From an uncultured Pelagibacteraceae bacterium (lineage in GTDB: Bacteria; Pseudomonadota; Alphaproteobacteria; Pelagibacterales; Pelagibacteraceae): DNA of 18,984 nucleotides. The position numbers were made by a program, and so were the translations under genes. The stretch spans positions 1 through 18,984 of the forward strand of contig CACFYO010000014.1 in the NCBI GenBank assembly GCA_902570545.1, in the 5' to 3' direction. This document shows positions 1-8,402 of the stretch, one piece after another. Position 1 is the stretch's first letter; each line of letters begins with the position of its first letter. A model generated the notes under the pieces. That model searched no databases, was not told the origin of the DNA, and saw only the letters and a program-made list of their open reading frames with translations.

Positions 1-707
1 ATTTTCATAAATCTAAAATTGTAATTAATATTTCTGACAACCAATTTGTTAATAATATTTTAGGAAACTATGGGCGAATTTTAGCAGAATATCCGTTTTT
101 AAAAGATTTTAGAAAAAATAAGTTAGAACAGTTTATTAGAATAGATGGTATCGAAAATTTAGATAAAATTAAAATTAGTAAGAAGCCTGTCGTTTTTATC
201 TCAGGACATTTTAACAACTTTGAACTCATGGCCATGCAAATTGAGAAGCATGGAATAAATTTAGCAGCAATATATAGACCACTTAATAATATTTTTTTAA
301 ATAAAACAATGGAAAGGATAAGAACCAAATATATTTGTAGAAATCAAATTAGGAAAGGAAGATCAGGTACTAGACAAATTTTAGAAAATTTAAAAAAAGG
401 TAACTCAATAGCCTTGATGATTGATCAAAGAGTTACAGAGGGTATAAAAATTGATTTCTTTGGAAACTTAGCTTCTACCACCACAATACCAGCTCAAATT
501 ATAAAAAAATATGAATGTGATTTGGTTCCAATTTATATTGAAAGATTACAGAAATATAACTTTAAAATGTATGTGTCTCAGCCAATAGCAATCAATTCAG
601 AAAAGTCTCAAGAGGAAATTTCTGAACATTTAAATACGATCTTAGAAAAAATGATACTAAAGAATCCTGATCAATGGATTTGGACACACAATAGGTGGAA
701 AAAATAA
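1..707 (+). CDS. lpxL: Lipid A biosynthesis acyltransferase (LpxL/HtrB family), 5'-truncated by window edge
   Basis: Reading frame 3 is open from the left edge to the TAA at 705-707, giving 234 visible residues; the family is usually about 300, so roughly 60 N-terminal residues with the membrane anchor lie outside the window. The family transfers an acyl chain from acyl-ACP to a lipid A precursor at the inner face of the cytoplasmic membrane. The acyltransferase HX4E motif is visible as GHFNNFE (visible residues 68-74). Further family-like blocks are IDQR about 50 residues before the middle strand region and the C-terminal NPDQWIWTHNRWK, typical of LpxL/LpxM. An internal ATG at 228 is not the true start, because it cuts off the catalytic His. 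Which acyl position it modifies cannot be told from sequence. It is convergent with the DUF2093 gene, with only three bases between the stop codons. Confidence 0.9.
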   Translation, partial: FHKSKIVINISDNQFVNNILGNYGRILAEYPFLKDFRKNKLEQFIRIDGIENLDKIKISKKPVVFISGHFNNFELMAMQIEKHGINLAAIYRPLNNIFLNKTMERIRTKYICRNQIRKGRSGTRQILENLKKGNSIALMIDQRVTEGIKIDFFGNLASTTTIPAQIIKKYECDLVPIYIERLQKYNFKMYVSQPIAINSEKSQEEISEHLNTILEKMILKNPDQWIWTHNRWKK

Positions 708-710
708 TAA

Positions 711-902
711 TTATTTAGTATCTTTTTCTTTTTTTATTGAAGCTTCAATATAAGAAAAGTAAGCCTCTTGCTCATCAACATTCCAATAATTCAAATTCTG
801 TAGTGAGATTTTTTTTCCTGAAACTGCACAAATAACATGGTCACCTTCTTCTATAATATCAAAATTATTTGGTAGATATTTTAATTTTGCTAACTTGTTC
901 AT
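711..902 (-). CDS. DUF2093 family small protein
   Basis: A 63-residue soluble protein with no signal peptide or membrane segment. It matches the small alphaproteobacterial DUF2093 family: a short N-terminal K/L segment, then EGDHVICAVSGKKI (residues 19-31, with Cys25), then LNYWNVDEQEAYF (37-49) and a charged tail. The function of this family is unknown; the conserved Cys and the YW..D.QEAY block suggest a small fold that binds a partner, but this is inference. In many alphaproteobacteria the gene lies near purD and xseA, which fits the purD neighbour here. Its start codon lies 26 bp from the purD start on the other strand, so its promoter must overlap the start of purD. The family assignment is from memory of the motif, not a search. 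Confidence 0.8.
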   Translation of the reverse strand: MNKLAKLKYLPNNFDIIEEGDHVICAVSGKKISLQNLNYWNVDEQEAYFSYIEASIKKEKDTK

Positions 903-928
903 GATTTATAGGATATATATTTGAATAT

Positions 929-2194
929 ATGAAAATTGCAATTCTTGGAAATGGTGGTAGAGAACATGCAATAGCAAGTAAAATCTCAAAATCCCCTAAA
1001 CTTGAAAAATTATATTGTATACCAGGAAATGCTGGCACTGACTCAATAGCAGAGAATGTAGAAATGGATTTTTATAATTTTGAAAGTTTATTGCAATTTA
1101 TAAAAGAAAATAAAATTGATTTAGTGATTGTAGGACCTGAGAAACCTCTAGTTGATGGTGTTGTTGATTTTCTTTCAAAAGAAAATATAAAAGTTTTTGG
1201 TCCAAACAAAAAAGTTTCACAATTAGAAGGATCAAAAATATTTACAAAGAAGATATGTGAAAAGTATAATATTCCTACTGCACAATTTGGAGTATTTAGA
1301 ACTGCCACAGAAGCTTATTCATATTTAAAAAATGCAAATATGCCTATAGTAGTTAAAGCAGATGGATTAGCTGCAGGTAAAGGTGTTTATATTTGTGAGG
1401 ATTTAGAAAGTTCAAATAAAGCCGTTGAAGAAATATTCAATGGAAAATTTGGTTTAGCTGAACAAGTTCTTATTGAAGAATTTTTGCAAGGAGATGAAAT
1501 GAGTTATTTCGTACTTTCAGATGGAAAAACATATAAAAGATTTAATACTGCTCAAGACCATAAGAGAGTTGGTGAGGGAGATAAAGGAAATAACACTGGA
1601 GGAATGGGTGCATATTCACCCTCTGGACTTATAAACACAGAACTTGATAAAAAAATAATTACAAAAATTGTTAGTCCTACTTTTGAGGCTATTAAAGACA
1701 TGGAAGAGAATTACAAAGGATTTTTATATGTAGGTCTGATGATTAAAGATAATAATCCATACCTTATTGAATATAACGTGAGAATGGGAGATCCAGAATG
1801 TCAAACAATTTTGCCACTTTTATCTTCTGATTTATTAGATCTAATTTTATCTTGTTGTGATGAAACATTAGAGAACCAAGATATTCTTTGGGAGGAAAAA
1901 AAAAGTATGTGCGTAGTCCTTTGCTCTAATGGATATCCAGATAGTTATAAAAAAAATGTCGAAATACCAAACATTGAAAATATAAAGAATAATGATTCAC
2001 TTTTTATTTATCATGCGGGCACAGAAAAAAAGGATAACAAAGTATATGCTAATGGAGGGAGAGTGCTGAATTTTGTAAGTATCTCTAATAATTTTAAATC
2101 CTCAAGAGACAAAGTAATCAAAGAAATTGAAAATCTAAATTGGGACAACGGTTTTTATCGTAGAGATATTGGATATAAAATTATAGATATATGA
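929..2194 (+). CDS. purD: Phosphoribosylamine-glycine ligase (GAR synthetase)
   Basis: Catalyses the ATP-dependent ligation of glycine to 5-phosphoribosylamine, the second step of de novo purine synthesis, in the cytosol. The protein is 421 residues, normal for PurD. The N-terminal domain begins MKIAILGNGGREHAIA, the classic GARS start. The PG(N)AGT loop is at 32-37 and IVGPEKPLV at 67-75. The ATP-grasp domain has VVKADGLAAGKGV (141-153), then HKRVGEGDKGNNTGGMGAYSP (211-231). The metal and substrate signature reads EYNVRMGDPECQ (281-292), with Met where many homologues have Phe. There is no clear Shine-Dalgarno sequence; the start is set by the conserved N-terminus. Its stop overlaps the rsmD start in an ATGA, so the two are probably co-translated. 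Confidence 0.97.
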   Translation: MKIAILGNGGREHAIASKISKSPKLEKLYCIPGNAGTDSIAENVEMDFYNFESLLQFIKENKIDLVIVGPEKPLVDGVVDFLSKENIKVFGPNKKVSQLEGSKIFTKKICEKYNIPTAQFGVFRTATEAYSYLKNANMPIVVKADGLAAGKGVYICEDLESSNKAVEEIFNGKFGLAEQVLIEEFLQGDEMSYFVLSDGKTYKRFNTAQDHKRVGEGDKGNNTGGMGAYSPSGLINTELDKKIITKIVSPTFEAIKDMEENYKGFLYVGLMIKDNNPYLIEYNVRMGDPECQTILPLLSSDLLDLILSCCDETLENQDILWEEKKSMCVVLCSNGYPDSYKKNVEIPNIENIKNNDSLFIYHAGTEKKDNKVYANGGRVLNFVSISNNFKSSRDKVIKEIENLNWDNGFYRRDIGYKIIDI

Positions 2195-2754
2195 GAATCA
2201 TAGGAGGAAGTCTTAAAGGAAAAAAGTTATTAATTCCTCTGGATAAATCTACAAGACCATTGAGAGATATGGTGAGAGAATCGATTTTCAATATTTTAGA
2301 ACATTCAAGTAAAGTGTCTAAAAATATAAATAACTCTAAGGTGTTGGATTTATTTTCTGGTACTGGCTCATTTGGAATTGAGTGTTTATCTAGAGGAGCT
2401 AAAGAAGTAATTTTCTTTGAGAATTATTCAAATTCGATAAAGGTTTTAAAGAATAATATATTTAATTTAAAATTAGAGAGCAAAACCAAAGTATATGAGA
2501 TTAATGCATATAATTTAAAAGAATCTAATTTAAACAATGAAATTTTTGATGTAATTTTTCTAGATCCACCTTTTAAAGACAAAGAAATAAATATTTTAAT
2601 AGATCAAATAAAAATATTAAAGATTGCTGATATCAATACTATAATAATTATTCATCGAAATAAAAACTCGGTAGATAATATTCCTAAGTTTTTAAATGTT
2701 TTGGATGAAAAGAGTTATGGTTTATCTAAAATTTTATTCAGTAAATTAATTTAA
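2191..2754 (+). CDS. rsmD: 16S rRNA (guanine966-N2)-methyltransferase RsmD
   Basis: Methylates G966 of 16S rRNA on the 30S subunit using S-adenosylmethionine. The 187-residue protein shows the family order: RIIGGSLKGKKL (2-13), TRPLRDMVRESIFNIL (21-36), the SAM-binding motif I VLDLFSGTGSFGIE (51-64), an acidic residue in FFEN (75-78), and the catalytic DPPF motif (125-128). Usual length is 180-200, so it appears complete. It starts inside the purD stop (ATGA at 2191-2194) and ends overlapping the last four bases of pgi on the other strand, leaving no room for a separate terminator between the convergent genes. Confidence 0.95.
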   Translation: MRIIGGSLKGKKLLIPLDKSTRPLRDMVRESIFNILEHSSKVSKNINNSKVLDLFSGTGSFGIECLSRGAKEVIFFENYSNSIKVLKNNIFNLKLESKTKVYEINAYNLKESNLNNEIFDVIFLDPPFKDKEINILIDQIKILKIADINTIIIIHRNKNSVDNIPKFLNVLDEKSYGLSKILFSKLI

Positions 2755-3920
2755 ATAAGTAATTTTGACGTTTCAGTTTTAATTAATTCAACTGAAGGTT
2801 GATCAAAAGGATTAACTTTCATTAGTCTGCCCAACAAAATTGTCTCTAGAACAAAAAAAGTAAATAATTCTCCAACTGTTTCCTCATTTTTACTCAAAAT
2901 TTCAAAACTTCTAAAAGGTATTTTTTTTCTTTTAAAAACCGTTTGAGTTGCCTGTCTTTGTGCTTTGATGATTTTATTTAAATTTTTTTTTTTTAAAATT
3001 GAAAATTTATCAAATAAATTTTTATTTGATAAATTATTTGTTTTTTCATTTAAAATTCCAAAAAATGTAAAAAAATTATTTTTGGGTCCATCTAGATAAA
3101 GCTGAAGTAAGCTATGATTATCCTTAGGCATAGATGAAATAATAGGAAAAATACCTTTATTATCTTTTCCTAAACTTTCTGCTGTAAGTTGTTGGTACCA
3201 TTTGAATAAATTATAAGAACTTTCATCATAGTTAAGAATTACTGAATTTTTTTTCCCTTTTGAAACACATTTAAATATGAAATTAACGTTATAAATCAAT
3301 TGATTTAGAAAATATTTATTTTTTATTAGGTAATTGAGCCTTTTAAATTTTCTCTCATTTAGTCCTAGCAATTCAGCTGGCAACATCCCAACTTCAGATA
3401 AAACTGAATATCTTCCTCCAATATAATTTTTATGTTCAATAATATCTGCCTTTAATTTATTTCCCAGTTTATTAAGAAAACTAGATTTTTTCTCTGTAAT
3501 TACTATATTTTTATTTTTTTTTTGTGAATTAAGAATTACGTTGAAGTTTGATATGGTCTCAAGTGTGTTGCCAGACTTTGATACTATTAAATTTAAAGTT
3601 TTTTTCTTATTTTTAAAGTTTATTTTACTATCAAGGTTATTGTAAAAATTTATTTTTTTTTTTATCTTAAAATTTAAGAAATCATATATCGCCTCTGTGC
3701 CTAAAATTGAACCACCCATACCAATTAGATTTATGGTATTAAAGTTTTCATATCTTTTTAAAATTCCTTTTTTATAGCTATATTTGTAATTTTTATTAAA
3801 TGAATTTAATATCAGATCGCTTTTATTTAACTCTTTTTTTAAAATATTATTTATTTTGTTTTTTACTTTTATATTTTTTTTATATTGGAAATTTTTAAAA
3901 ATTATGTTTTTTGAAAACAT
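2751..3920 (-). CDS. pgi: Glucose-6-phosphate isomerase, short form
   Basis: Interconverts glucose 6-phosphate and fructose 6-phosphate. Recognised by the SIS-fold loop GMGGSILGTEAIYDF (67-81), the sugar-phosphate loop SKSGNTLET (114-122), GGRYSVLSEVG (168-178), the catalytic-base region QQLTAESLGKDNKG (243-256, Glu248), DNHSLLQ (267-273, His269) and the C-terminal NPFDQPSVELIK (370-381, catalytic Lys381). All key catalytic positions are present. At 389 residues it is far shorter than the roughly 550-residue E. coli enzyme and is pared down between motifs. In the second signature the usual PGVE reads PSVE. It is unusually rich in Lys and Asn, with A-tracts of 10, 11 and 12 in the coding strand. 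It lies four bases after bamF, at the end of the minus-strand chain. Confidence 0.95.
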   Translation of the reverse strand: MFSKNIIFKNFQYKKNIKVKNKINNILKKELNKSDLILNSFNKNYKYSYKKGILKRYENFNTINLIGMGGSILGTEAIYDFLNFKIKKKINFYNNLDSKINFKNKKKTLNLIVSKSGNTLETISNFNVILNSQKKNKNIVITEKKSSFLNKLGNKLKADIIEHKNYIGGRYSVLSEVGMLPAELLGLNERKFKRLNYLIKNKYFLNQLIYNVNFIFKCVSKGKKNSVILNYDESSYNLFKWYQQLTAESLGKDNKGIFPIISSMPKDNHSLLQLYLDGPKNNFFTFFGILNEKTNNLSNKNLFDKFSILKKKNLNKIIKAQRQATQTVFKRKKIPFRSFEILSKNEETVGELFTFFVLETILLGRLMKVNPFDQPSVELIKTETSKLLI

Positions 3921-3924
3921 TTAT

Positions 3925-4251
3925 TCACTTAATTTTTTTTAATATTGAACCTTCAATAGATGTAGATTGATCTGAAGATGAAGTATCATCTTCAATGTTA
4001 CTTTTCTTAAGTAAATTTTCTATGTTTGATTGATCACTCTCAGTATTTTTCTTTAATTTTGTATTTTGCTCTCCAGGTTTTGGTAATTTATCAAAATCTG
4101 GTGGCATAACTAAAGGATTTTTTTTATCAACCAGAAATTCATCTCCTTGATCTGATCTTTTTTTCCCTTGTAAAGCTTCTCCAACTGAACCACATGAATA
4201 TATAAATAATAAGAGGAGTAATAAATTAGTAATTTTAAAGAATTTATTCAT
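3925..4251 (-). CDS. bamF: BamF-like lipoprotein (DUF3035 family)
   Basis: A 108-residue lipoprotein. It has a Lys-bearing N-terminus, a Leu-rich hydrophobic stretch (9-18) and a lipobox IYSC with the lipidated Cys at position 20. The segment DEFLVDKKNPLVMPPDFDKLPKPGE (around residues 37-61) is characteristic of the alphaproteobacterial DUF3035 family, known in Caulobacter as BamF, a subunit of the outer-membrane beta-barrel assembly complex. The C-terminal half is Ser/Asp/Lys-rich and probably disordered. The gene overlaps lspA by eight bases; LspA is the enzyme that cleaves such lipoprotein signal peptides, so the pair makes sense together. Many family members are longer, and the tail here looks reduced. 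Confidence 0.82.
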   Translation of the reverse strand: MNKFFKITNLLLLLLFIYSCGSVGEALQGKKRSDQGDEFLVDKKNPLVMPPDFDKLPKPGEQNTKLKKNTESDQSNIENLLKKSNIEDDTSSSDQSTSIEGSILKKIK

Positions 4252-4735
4252 TTACTTTTTTATAACTTATTAATTCGGCCAAAATAAGAAAAATAATTCC
4301 AATTGTAATAAATATATCAGCTACATTGAAAATAAACCAATGATACCCATTATAATTTAAGTCAAAAAAGTCTGGAACAGCTCTATAATATATTCTATCA
4401 AATAGATTACCTAATGAGCCTCCTAAAATAATAATTAAAAAATAATACTTTAGTCCTTTTTCCTTAAATAATAGATAAATTATAACAAAATTAATGAAAA
4501 TAATTAAAGTAGTAACTACATTGTAAAAAAGATTCTGGTCGGAGGATAATAATCCAAAACCTATTCCTTTATTCCAAACCAAATAAAAATTTAAAAATGA
4601 GTTTATATAAATATCTACTCGTCCTGTTTCCTCTAGTATATTTAGAATAAGTATTTTTGATATTCTGTCTAAAAAGAAAATGGCTAATAAAATTAAAATA
4701 CTTATTACTATCTTTTTTATATTTTCACTTTTCAT
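4244..4735 (-). CDS. lspA: Lipoprotein signal peptidase (signal peptidase II)
   Basis: An inner-membrane aspartyl protease that removes the signal peptide of prolipoproteins after lipidation. The 163-residue protein has four predicted membrane helices (about 7-24, 70-90, 97-110 and 136-157). Family motifs are FLDRISK (21-27), NKGIGFGLL (55-63), GGSLGNLFDRI (105-115), VPDFFDL (120-126) and FNVADIFI (136-143). By family alignment the catalytic pair is Asp122 and Asp140. It overlaps ileS by four bases (ATGA) and bamF by eight, which indicates translational coupling in a ribF-ileS-lspA-bamF series. Confidence 0.96.
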   Translation of the reverse strand: MKSENIKKIVISILILLAIFFLDRISKILILNILEETGRVDIYINSFLNFYLVWNKGIGFGLLSSDQNLFYNVVTTLIIFINFVIIYLLFKEKGLKYYFLIIILGGSLGNLFDRIYYRAVPDFFDLNYNGYHWFIFNVADIFITIGIIFLILAELISYKKVNE

Positions 4736-7473
4736 GAAAGATGACAGTTACCATCTCTTTCACAAATATTTTCTCGAATTTTCCAACAAACTGGGCACTT
4801 ATTACCAACGGCTTTTGAACTAGTGATCTCAATTTCTTTTTCTAAATTGCTATCATTTGAGACTGAGGCAGAAGATGTAATACAAATTTCAGAGAAATCA
4901 TGCTTCTCAGCCAAACTATAAATGTCTTTATCTTTAATTTTAATTTCAATATTTGCCTCTAAACTTGAGCCAATAATTTTATCAGCCCTTTTACTTTCAA
5001 TACTAATATTTGCTTCGTCTCTGATTAATTTAAGTTTATCCCATTTACTATTTAATTCTTCATTTTTCCATTTATTAGGAATTTTAACAAATTTTTGTAA
5101 ATGAATACTTCCATTACTATCTTCCTTGTGAATTAAATGATAAATTTCCTCAGTGGTAAATGATAAGATTGGCGCAAACCATTTTAATAAACATTCTAAA
5201 ATTACTTTTAATATCAAAATACAATCGGATCGCTTCTTGGAGTCTTTTGGATCACAATAAAGAAGATCTTTTCTGATATCAAAATAAAATGCTGAGAGTT
5301 CTACTGTACAAAAATTTAACAACTCTTTATATAAATTATGAAAATTGTAGGACTTAAAGTATTCATTAAAACCTTTATCTATCACATACAATCTATGCAG
5401 CATATACTTTTCTAATTCAGGAATATTATTTAGATCAATTTTTTCAAAGTCTACTTTTGAATATTCATCTTGTATATTTCCTAAAAGATATCTGAAAGTA
5501 TTTCTAATTTTTCTGTAAGATTCAGAGTGTTGGTCTAAAATTGAATAATCTATTCTTAGGTCTTCGGCATAATTTGATGAGGCTACCCAAATTCTAAGTA
5601 TATCAGCACCATATTTTTTTAAAATATCTTCTGGAGCAATTACATTTCCAGTTGATTTAGACATTTTTAGTCCTTTCCCATCAACAACAAACCCATGGGA
5701 TAAAATACTTTCAAACGGCGCTCTACCTCTTGTTCCACAAGACTCTAACAGTGAAGAGTGAAACCATCCTCTATGTTGATCTGAACCCTCTAGATACATT
5801 GATGCAGGCCATTTTAAATCTTCTCTCTTTTCTAAAACAAAAGAATGTGTTGATCCGCTATCAAACCATACTTCAACAATATCACTAGTCTTATCAAAAT
5901 CTTCTGCTTTATATTTATTTCCAAGCAGTCTCTGAAAATTATCTTCAAACCAGCAGTCTGAGCCTTCTTTTTCATAAATTTTAGCAATATTCTCAAACAC
6001 TTCTTCGTCGATAAGAATTTCTCCATTTTTTTTTGAGATGAATATTGGAAGTGGAACTCCCCATACCCTCTGTCTAGAAACACACCAATCTGGTCTAGTC
6101 TCGATCATTGCTTTAATTCTTTCTTTTCCTTTACTAGGATAAAAAGTGGTGTCATTTATTGCTTTAAGTGCTTTGTCTCTTAACCTATGACTCTCCATTG
6201 AAATAAACCATTGAGGTGTTGCCCTATGAACTAAGGGAGCCTTTGATCTCCAGGAATGAGGGTAAGAATGTGTTAGTTTGCCATTCTTTAAAAGAGCTTT
6301 AAGTTCTTTAAGCTTTTCAATAACAATATCGTTTGCTTTAAAAATGTGAGTTCCTTCAAATATGGGTATGTGTTTCGTGTACCTACCATCATCATCAACA
6401 GTTTCAATTGCTTTTATACCATTATTGATGCACAAATTAAAATCATCAGGTCCGTGGCTTGGTGCACAATGAACAATTCCTGTTCCTTGTTCAGTTGTTA
6501 CAAATCTTGCCTCGAGCATTGGAACATCGTAGTCATATCCAATTTTATGAAATGGATGGCTACAAATAGTTCCATCAAATTCTTTTCCTTTAAATTCTTT
6601 TAGAATCTTAACTTTGTACTCAGTCTCTTTTGCAACAGAACTCAAAAGTTCTTTTGCAATAATTATTTTTTCATTTTCTAAAATATCGTTGTTATCTATC
6701 TCGCACAAAACATAATCCAAACTTTGATTATAGGCTAATGCTTTATTAGCTGGTATCGTCCATGGAGTTGTAGTCCAAATAACAACGTTAGAACCAATTA
6801 ATTCATTAATATTGGATTTTTTAACTGGGAAGGCTGTATAGATTGTATCAGACACATGATCTTGATATTCAACTTCTGCATCTGCTAAAGCAGTTTTTTC
6901 AACTGTTGACCATAATACAGGCTTGTAACCCTTGTACAAACTACCCTCTTTTAAAAATTTTCCAAGTTCTCTTACAATTTGGGCTTCTGCATCAAAACTC
7001 ATAGTTGAGTAATAGTTTTCCCAATCTCCAATTACTCCTAATCTTTTAAATTGATCTTTATGAATATTAATCCATTTACTTGCAAAATCTCTACATTCTT
7101 TTCTAAACTCGATAACAGGTACATCATTTTTATTTTTTTTATTTTTTTTGTATTGTTCCTCAATTTTCCATTCAATTGGTAATCCATGACAATCCCATCC
7201 AGGGACATAGACTGAGTCTTTGCCATCCATTTGATGGAATTTAATTATTATATCTTTTAGAATTTTATTTAACGCAGTACCCATATGAATATTTCCATTT
7301 GCATATGGAGGTCCATCGTGTAAGACAAATTTTTCTTTACCTTTACTTTGAGTTCTTAGTTTTTCATATAGATTAATCTTATCCCAAAATTTCAAATATT
7401 CTGGTTCTTTGTTTGGTAGATTTGCTTTCATAGAAAAAGCAGTTTTAGGTAAGTTTAAATGTTCCTTGCTCAT
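4732..7473 (-). CDS. ileS: Isoleucyl-tRNA synthetase
   Basis: Charges tRNA-Ile with isoleucine. At 913 residues it is full length for the bacterial type. The class I signature is DGPPYANGNIHMGTALNK (53-70), with HMGT in place of HIGH. The CP1 editing domain shows TTTPWTIPAN (234-243) and GTGIVHCAPSHGPDDF (330-345), so hydrolysis of mischarged valine is likely retained. Further motifs are GVPLPIF (472-478), EVWFDSGS (534-541), GSDQHRGWF (563-571) and KMSKS (603-607). The C-terminal tRNA-binding zinc knuckle is shortened: Cys893 and Cys896 form CPVC, and Cys904 and Cys910 are spaced by five residues rather than two, with the protein ending three residues later. The start codon shares one base with the ribF stop (TAATG). 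Confidence 0.97.
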   Translation of the reverse strand: MSKEHLNLPKTAFSMKANLPNKEPEYLKFWDKINLYEKLRTQSKGKEKFVLHDGPPYANGNIHMGTALNKILKDIIIKFHQMDGKDSVYVPGWDCHGLPIEWKIEEQYKKNKKNKNDVPVIEFRKECRDFASKWINIHKDQFKRLGVIGDWENYYSTMSFDAEAQIVRELGKFLKEGSLYKGYKPVLWSTVEKTALADAEVEYQDHVSDTIYTAFPVKKSNINELIGSNVVIWTTTPWTIPANKALAYNQSLDYVLCEIDNNDILENEKIIIAKELLSSVAKETEYKVKILKEFKGKEFDGTICSHPFHKIGYDYDVPMLEARFVTTEQGTGIVHCAPSHGPDDFNLCINNGIKAIETVDDDGRYTKHIPIFEGTHIFKANDIVIEKLKELKALLKNGKLTHSYPHSWRSKAPLVHRATPQWFISMESHRLRDKALKAINDTTFYPSKGKERIKAMIETRPDWCVSRQRVWGVPLPIFISKKNGEILIDEEVFENIAKIYEKEGSDCWFEDNFQRLLGNKYKAEDFDKTSDIVEVWFDSGSTHSFVLEKREDLKWPASMYLEGSDQHRGWFHSSLLESCGTRGRAPFESILSHGFVVDGKGLKMSKSTGNVIAPEDILKKYGADILRIWVASSNYAEDLRIDYSILDQHSESYRKIRNTFRYLLGNIQDEYSKVDFEKIDLNNIPELEKYMLHRLYVIDKGFNEYFKSYNFHNLYKELLNFCTVELSAFYFDIRKDLLYCDPKDSKKRSDCILILKVILECLLKWFAPILSFTTEEIYHLIHKEDSNGSIHLQKFVKIPNKWKNEELNSKWDKLKLIRDEANISIESKRADKIIGSSLEANIEIKIKDKDIYSLAEKHDFSEICITSSASVSNDSNLEKEIEITSSKAVGNKCPVCWKIRENICERDGNCHLS

Positions 7474-8402
7474 TATGTTTTTTTAGCTTCTAAAATATCT
7501 TTTTTTATTTGATTTTTTAACTCACTGATACCTTTGAATTTTTTTTCTCCTCTTATAAATTTTAAAAATTCTACAGATAATTTTTTATTATAAAGATTTC
7601 CTGAAAAATTAAAAATATTTACCTCTAAGAGTATTTTTTTTTGATTAAATGTGGGTCTATAACCTAAATTAGCAATACCTTTAAAGAATTTTCTTCTATC
7701 ATTAATTCTTGTTTTTACAGCATAAACACCAGGCTTTGCTATAACATAATTTCCAATATCAATATTGCAGGTTGGAAATCCAATTTTTTGACCCATCATT
7801 CTACCTCTTTGAACTTTTCCCTCAATTTCCCAGTTTCTTTTTAAAAAAGTATTTGCTTTAGATAGCTTTCCCTCTTCAAGCAGCTTTCTAATTATTGTTG
7901 ATGAAATTATTTTTTTATTTTTCATCAAAGGTGTTGGATTTATTAAATTATAACCAAAATCATTCTCATATTTTTTAAGCAGTGCTACATCTCCCTCTCT
8001 TTTGTGACCAAACCTAAAGTTATTACTAACAAATATAAATTTTGATCTAAGTTTTTCTGATAAAATATCTTTTATGAATTTATAGTAAGTAATTTTTGAA
8101 AAATTTTTGTCGAATTTTTTATTAATTACAAAATCAACATCAAATTTTTTTAAATAAATAACTTTTTGACTAAAATTTGATATTCTATAATTTTTAATCT
8201 TTGTATTAAAAAACATTTTAGGTATAGGATCAAAGGTAACTACTCCCACCTTAGATTTATATTTTGTTTTATATTTTTTAGCTAACTCAAATAATTTTTG
8301 GTGTCCTGAGTGCAAGCCATCAAAATTACCGATCAAGATAATTGATTTTTTAAATTTATTTGGAATATTAAAACTATTAAAAATCTTAAATTTTTTCACC
8401 AT
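7473..8402 (-). CDS. ribF: Bifunctional riboflavin kinase / FAD synthetase
   Basis: Phosphorylates riboflavin to FMN and adenylylates FMN to FAD. The N-terminal nucleotidyltransferase domain has GNFDGLHSGHQKL (25-37, HxGH type), NFRFGHKREGD (128-138) and ISSTIIRKLL (166-175). The C-terminal riboflavin kinase domain has GRMMGQKIGFPTCN (200-213), KPGVYAV (223-229), GIANLGYRPTF (242-252) and LEVNIFNF (259-266). In that last block Glu260 sits at the family's catalytic position, and Asn replaces the usual His after it. Length 309 is normal. No flavin riboswitch is seen upstream, as expected for a gene inside an operon: its start overlaps the HAD-IIA gene by seven bases, and its stop shares a base with the ileS start. 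Confidence 0.95.
   Translation of the reverse strand: MVKKFKIFNSFNIPNKFKKSIILIGNFDGLHSGHQKLFELAKKYKTKYKSKVGVVTFDPIPKMFFNTKIKNYRISNFSQKVIYLKKFDVDFVINKKFDKNFSKITYYKFIKDILSEKLRSKFIFVSNNFRFGHKREGDVALLKKYENDFGYNLINPTPLMKNKKIISSTIIRKLLEEGKLSKANTFLKRNWEIEGKVQRGRMMGQKIGFPTCNIDIGNYVIAKPGVYAVKTRINDRRKFFKGIANLGYRPTFNQKKILLEVNIFNFSGNLYNKKLSVEFLKFIRGEKKFKGISELKNQIKKDILEAKKT

Noticed and set aside
228..707. A complete 159-residue gene starting at ATG 228
   Set aside because: The same frame is open to the left edge and the upstream residues hold the catalytic His of the acyltransferase, so this is the end of a longer gene.
702..716. AAATAA-TAA-TTATTT inverted repeat as a bidirectional terminator of lpxL and DUF2093
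   Set aside because: The stem is only six A/T pairs and overlaps both stop codons; it would be unstable as RNA and arises readily in such A/T-rich DNA.
6346..6603. Plus-strand 85-codon frame inside ileS
   Set aside because: It is opposite the conserved IleS editing domain and has no ribosome binding site or recognisable protein pattern.
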